34,486 bases of DNA from an uncultured Ruminococcus sp. (GTDB lineage: Bacteria; Bacillota; Clostridia; Oscillospirales; Acutalibacteraceae): NCBI GenBank assembly GCA_905234015.1, contig CAJOFK010000009.1, forward strand, positions 1 to 34,486. Direction: 5' to 3'. Of this stretch, positions 31,478-34,486 are shown piece by piece. Within the stretch, counting starts at the first letter, position 1. Each line of letters opens with the position of its first letter. The position numbers were made by a program, and so were the translations under genes. Below the pieces are notes generated by a model that saw only the letters and a program-made list of their open reading frames with translations, had not been told where the DNA came from and did no database searches.

Positions 31478-31510
31478 AAACGGTTCGGGTTTTGCCCGGG
31501 CCGTTTTTCC
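31478..31510 (+). terminator. Terminator of the XRE regulator gene
   Basis: AAACGGTTCGGG (31478-31489) pairs with CCCGGGCCGTTT (31495-31506) through ten standard and two G-U pairs, loop TTTTG, followed by TT. Confidence 0.8.
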
Positions 31511-31533
31511 TTATTAAAAGAAAAAACTTTTAC

Positions 31534-31562
31534 TTTACTTTTTATAAACATTGTGTTATAAT
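31534..31562 (+). promoter_or_regulatory. Promoter of rpsO
   Basis: TTTACT (31534-31539), 17-base spacer, TATAAT (31557-31562). It leaves a leader of about 95 bases before rpsO, which holds a direct repeat. Confidence 0.7.
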
Positions 31563-31570
31563 ATCATCTG

Positions 31571-31628
31571 TTAAGCTTTTACGCGGATTTTGGATTAAGC
31601 CGCTATGCGGATTTTCACAGCCTTAACC
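31571..31628 (+). promoter_or_regulatory. Repeat-containing leader of rpsO, possible S15 control site
   Basis: A 21-base unit occurs twice with 17 matches: TTAAGC-n6-GCGGATTTT at 31571-31591 and 31595-31615. CCGC (31600-31603) can pair with GCGG of either copy (31583-31586 or 31607-31610), so two folds exclude each other. CTTAA at 31622-31626 can also pair with either TTAAG. Ribosomal protein S15 is known to bind its own leader RNA in other bacteria; here that is inference. Confidence 0.45.
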
Positions 31629-31665
31629 TGCGTTTTTGCAAATATTTTATAAAGGTGGAATTTAA

Positions 31666-31929
31666 ATGTTACCCGAAGAAAAGAAGGCTATAATTGCCGA
31701 ATACGCTACTCACGAGGGCGATACAGGCTCTCCTGAGGTTCAGATTGCGCTTCTCACTAAGAGAATCAACGACTTAACCGAGCACTTAAAGGTGCATAAG
31801 AAGGACCATCACTCAAGAAGAGGTCTGCTTAAGATGGTTGGTCAGAGACGTTCTCTCCTTAAGTATCTTACTAACACAGATATCGAGAGATACCGTTCTA
31901 TTATCAAGAGATGCGGAATCCGTAAGTAA
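31666..31929 (+). CDS. rpsO: Ribosomal protein S15
   Basis: An 87-residue small-subunit protein that binds the central domain of 16S rRNA early in assembly. The family signature is complete: [20 protein letters not shown] near residues 14-33, [20 protein letters not shown] and [28 protein letters not shown] lies before the ATG. It precedes pnp, the classic rpsO-pnp order, with a hairpin and a structured leader in between. Confidence 0.98.
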   Translation: MLPEEKKAIIAEYATHEGDTGSPEVQIALLTKRINDLTEHLKVHKKDHHSRRGLLKMVGQRRSLLKYLTNTDIERYRSIIKRCGIRK

Positions 31930-31940
31930 TTCTGTATATT

Positions 31941-31966
31941 TAGGGCAAGCGGCGACGTTTGCCCTA
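31941..31966 (+). terminator. Hairpin after rpsO, weak terminator or processing site
   Basis: TAGGGCAAGC (31941-31950) pairs with GTTTGCCCTA (31957-31966), one G-U pair, six-base loop. Only a poor T-run follows (TATCTCGTTTATT), so read-through into pnp is likely. Confidence 0.55.
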
Positions 31967-31980
31967 TATCTCGTTTATTG

Positions 31981-32073
31981 CAGGATTTTCACGCCCTCGC
32001 TTTAGCGGTAAAACGAGCTTATAAACTTATGTTGTAGGTTGGTTTTATTGCTAGGTGAAGCTGAAAAATCCTG
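31981..32073 (+). promoter_or_regulatory. Structured pnp leader
   Basis: CAGGATTTTCA (31981-31991) can pair with TGAAAAATCCTG (32062-32073, one bulge) to close a large loop. Inside it is a hairpin CTCGCTTTA with TAAAACGAG (31996-32017, one mismatch, loop GCGG). In enterobacteria the pnp leader is cut by RNase III and used for autocontrol by PNPase; similar control here is inference. Confidence 0.45.
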
Positions 32074-32114
32074 TGAAATATATATTGAAGTTTATACTTC
32101 GGAAAGGATTTTTT

Positions 32115-34322
32115 ATGAACAGAAAAATGGAATTCCCTAACTACAGGGTATTTGAAACCGATTTCGCGGGCAGACCGCTGAAAATCGAAACCGGTAAAAT
32201 GACTCAGCTCGCTAACGGAGCCTGTATGGTAAGCTACGGTGAGACTGTTGTACACGTTGCGGTAACAGCTTCCGCCAAGCCGAGAGACGGCGTTGATTTC
32301 TTCCCGCTTTCGGTTGACTACGAGGAGAAGCAGTACGCTGCCGGAAGAATCCCCGGCTCATTCTTAAAGAGAGAGGGACGCCCCTCCGAGAAGGCTATTT
32401 TAACAAGCCGTGTAATCGACCGTCCTATTCGTCCGCTTTTCCCGAAGGATATGAGAAACGACTGCTCGGTTGTATGTACCGTTATGGCGGTTGACCCCGA
32501 CTGTTCGCCCGAAATTGCGGCTATGGTAGGTACTTCTATCGCTATTTCAATTTCCGACGTTCCGTGGAACGGTCCTATCAGCGGATGCTCGGTAGGTCTT
32601 GTTGACGGCGAGATTGTTATCAATCCCACCGAGGAGCAGAGAAAGGTTTCCGATATGTCTACTACCGTCGCTTCTACCAGCGAGAGAATCGCTATGATTG
32701 AAGCGGGCGCTAACTGCGTTGACGACGAGACTATGTATAACGCTATTATGGCAGGTCACGAGGCTAACCAGAAGATTATCGAGTTTATCAACGGTATTGT
32801 AGCTGAAATCGGTAAGGAGAAGTTCTCCTATCCCTCTAACGATCCCGATCCCGAGATGTTCGAGGCTATTTATAACTTCGCCGAGGCTGACGTAAAGGTT
32901 GCCCTCGATACTGACGATAAGAATATCCGTGACGAGAGATTAAAGCCCATCTACGAGGCAGTTCACGAGAAGTTTGACGAGATGTATCCCGAGTGCGAGG
33001 CTAAAATCGACGAGTGTATGTATAAGACTCAGAAGACTATCGTTCGCCGCTGGCTCTTAGATGAGAAAAAGCGTGTTGACGGCCGTGAAATGGACGATAT
33101 CCGTCCGCTTGCTTCCGAGGTAGCCGTTTTACCGAGAGTTCACGGCTCAGGTATGTTTACAAGAGGTCAGACTCAGGTTCTCACAATCGCTACTTTAGGC
33201 TCCGTTGCCGAGAAGCAGTTGCTTGACGGACTTGACGGCGAGACCGAGAAGAGATATATTCACCACTACAACTTCCCGAGCTATTCGGTAGGCGAGACTA
33301 AGCCCAGCCGCGGTCCCGGACGCCGTGAAATCGGTCACGGCGCATTAGCCGAGAGAGCTCTGCTTCCTGTAATTCCTCCCGTTGAGGAGTTCCCCTACGC
33401 GTTAAGACTTGTTTCCGAGGTTCTTTCCTCGAACGGTTCAACCTCACAGGGTTCTGTCTGCGGTTCAACCTTAGCGCTTATGGACGCCGGTGTTCCGATT
33501 AAAGCTCCCGTAGCCGGTATTTCCTGCGGACTTATTACCGAGGGCGAGAGATGGATGACTATGGTTGATATCCAGGGCCTCGAGGACTTCTTCGGCGATA
33601 TGGACTTTAAGGTAGCAGGTACAAAGGAAGGCATCACAGCTATTCAGATGGACCTTAAAATCAGCGGACTTCTTCCCGAAATGGTTAAGGAAGCGCTTGA
33701 AAAGACTCATAAGGCTCGTAACTATATACTCGACGAGATTATGCTTAAGGCTATCGCAGAGCCCCGTCCCGAGCTTTCAAAATATGCTCCGAAGATGTTT
33801 ACTACTACTATCGACGCTGAGAAAATTTCCGAGGTTATCGGTAAGAGCGGTAAGGTTATTAAGGAAATCCAGGCTCAGTGCGAGTGTAAGGTTGATATCG
33901 AGGAAGACGGCGATAAGGGCAACGTATTTATTTCCGGTATTGATACCGAGAAGTGTAAGCGCGCTCTCTCTATGATTGAGACTATTGCGAACGATCCCGA
34001 GCCGGGCGCTATGTTCTACGGTAAGGTAACTCGTATTATGGACTTCGGCGCGTTTGTTGAGATTGCTCCGGGTAAGGAAGGTCTTTGCCACGTTAGCCAG
34101 CTCGACGTTAAGCGCACAAAGAATGTTACCGACGTTGTAAACGTAGGCGACGTTATCAGAGTTAAGGTTCTCGAGATTGATGATAAGGGAAGACTCAACT
34201 TAAGCCGCAGAGCTGTTCTTATTGAGGTTGACGGCTTAGAGCCCGAGAACGACCCCGAAGAGGACAGAAAGAATTCGCGTCCCCGCAGACCGCGCGGTGA
34301 CCGTCGTCCGAGAAGAAACTGA
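32115..34322 (+). CDS. pnp: Polynucleotide phosphorylase
   Basis: A 735-residue 3'-to-5' exoribonuclease that degrades RNA with phosphate and can add tails. Two RNase PH cores are visible (GGRPLKIETG-like start as FAGRPLKIETG, then GRIPGSFLKREGRPSE; second core VLPRVHGSGMFTRGQTQVL and SEVLSSNGSTSQGSVCGSTL). A KH domain (EKISEVIGKSGKVIKEIQ) and an S1 domain (YGKVTRIMDFGAFVEIAPGK) follow. The C-terminal tail is Arg-rich (RRPRGDRRPRRN). ATG 32115 has AAAGGA six bases upstream; ATG 32127 is in frame but poorly placed. Product length is typical. Confidence 0.98.
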   Translation: MNRKMEFPNYRVFETDFAGRPLKIETGKMTQLANGACMVSYGETVVHVAVTASAKPRDGVDFFPLSVDYEEKQYAAGRIPGSFLKREGRPSEKAILTSRVIDRPIRPLFPKDMRNDCSVVCTVMAVDPDCSPEIAAMVGTSIAISISDVPWNGPISGCSVGLVDGEIVINPTEEQRKVSDMSTTVASTSERIAMIEAGANCVDDETMYNAIMAGHEANQKIIEFINGIVAEIGKEKFSYPSNDPDPEMFEAIYNFAEADVKVALDTDDKNIRDERLKPIYEAVHEKFDEMYPECEAKIDECMYKTQKTIVRRWLLDEKKRVDGREMDDIRPLASEVAVLPRVHGSGMFTRGQTQVLTIATLGSVAEKQLLDGLDGETEKRYIHHYNFPSYSVGETKPSRGPGRREIGHGALAERALLPVIPPVEEFPYALRLVSEVLSSNGSTSQGSVCGSTLALMDAGVPIKAPVAGISCGLITEGERWMTMVDIQGLEDFFGDMDFKVAGTKEGITAIQMDLKISGLLPEMVKEALEKTHKARNYILDEIMLKAIAEPRPELSKYAPKMFTTTIDAEKISEVIGKSGKVIKEIQAQCECKVDIEEDGDKGNVFISGIDTEKCKRALSMIETIANDPEPGAMFYGKVTRIMDFGAFVEIAPGKEGLCHVSQLDVKRTKNVTDVVNVGDVIRVKVLEIDDKGRLNLSRRAVLIEVDGLEPENDPEEDRKNSRPRRPRGDRRPRRN

Positions 34323-34345
34323 TAAAAGTAAATAACATATAATTT

Positions 34346-34390
34346 AAAGCCGAAAGACTGAAGGTTAAAGCAGGTCTTTCGGCTTTTTTT
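34346..34390 (+). terminator. Terminator of pnp
   Basis: A perfect 13-bp stem, AAAGCCGAAAGAC (34346-34358) with GTCTTTCGGCTTT (34374-34386), 15-base loop, ending in seven Ts. Confidence 0.92.
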
Positions 34391-34427
34391 ACTTTATAAG
34401 AAACTGCGTTCCTTATAAAGTAAAAAA
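34385..34427. repeat. 16-bp perfect inverted repeat after pnp
   Basis: TTTTTTACTTTATAAG (34385-34400) is the exact reverse complement of CTTATAAAGTAAAAAA (34412-34427), with an 11-base loop. Its left arm starts in the T-run of the pnp terminator. It could be a second, bidirectional terminator or the end of a repeat element. The last 59 bases of the window (34428-34486) show no gene. Confidence 0.7.
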
Positions 34428-34486
34428 CATTTTATATTGCCCGCTTAGTTGCGCCCTGCGTGCGCACAAGCGATGGCTGAAGAAAA

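Overview
The window looks like a mostly core-genome stretch of an anaerobic, low-to-mid GC Gram-positive bacterium of the class Clostridia, most like the Ruminococcaceae/Oscillospirales. The evidence is a rubredoxin-first (reverse) rubrerythrin, a tepA-ftsK pairing, an rpsO-pnp pairing, a YceD-L32 pair, strong AGGAGG ribosome sites, and secreted Big2 and BspA-type leucine-rich proteins of the gut-clostridia style. The genus is inference. I saw no rRNA, CRISPR array, transposase or phage gene.

Layout. (1) 1-4.9 kb is the accessory part: a secreted Ig-like protein, an orphan 88-residue protein, a secreted leucine-rich-repeat protein followed by a 51-residue peptide gene, reverse rubrerythrin, a small cell-wall amidase and a 39-residue Asn/Gln/Lys-rich minus-strand gene with its own terminator. 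(2) 4.96-7.57 kb: two rRNA methyltransferases (RsmF-like, RsmA), then two tandem, apparently paralogous small membrane proteins. (3) 7.6-15.8 kb: a long co-directional run, yceD-rpmF-der-plsY-HIT-phosphoribosyltransferase-comEC-holA-rnmV, ending in a small membrane protein convergent with a CNNM/CorC-type protein. (4) 17.2-26.3 kb: tepA-uppP-ftsK-ygiQ-MBL hydrolase-tyrS-mscL. (5) 26.3-30.3 kb, minus strand: pyk-aroK and htpG, each with a clear promoter and terminator. (6) 30.3-34.5 kb: an AT-rich non-coding stretch, a lone tRNA-Thr(CGT), an XRE regulator, and rpsO-pnp with structured leaders.

How the genes fit together: most serve ribosome and RNA maturation (RsmF, RsmA, YceD, L32, Der, RNase M5, S15, PNPase), DNA handling (FtsK, HolA, ComEC) and envelope work (PlsY, UppP, TepA, MscL, amidase). 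I found no clearly new multi-gene defence or biosynthetic system. The best leads are small-scale: a probable AUA start codon in tyrS, a ComEC whose C-terminal beta-lactamase-like domain has lost its metal motif while a separate metal-competent homologue sits 10 kb away, small genes with their own signals (39 and 51 residues), a tandem pair of small membrane paralogues, and repeat or pseudoknot-like leaders upstream of ygiQ and rpsO.
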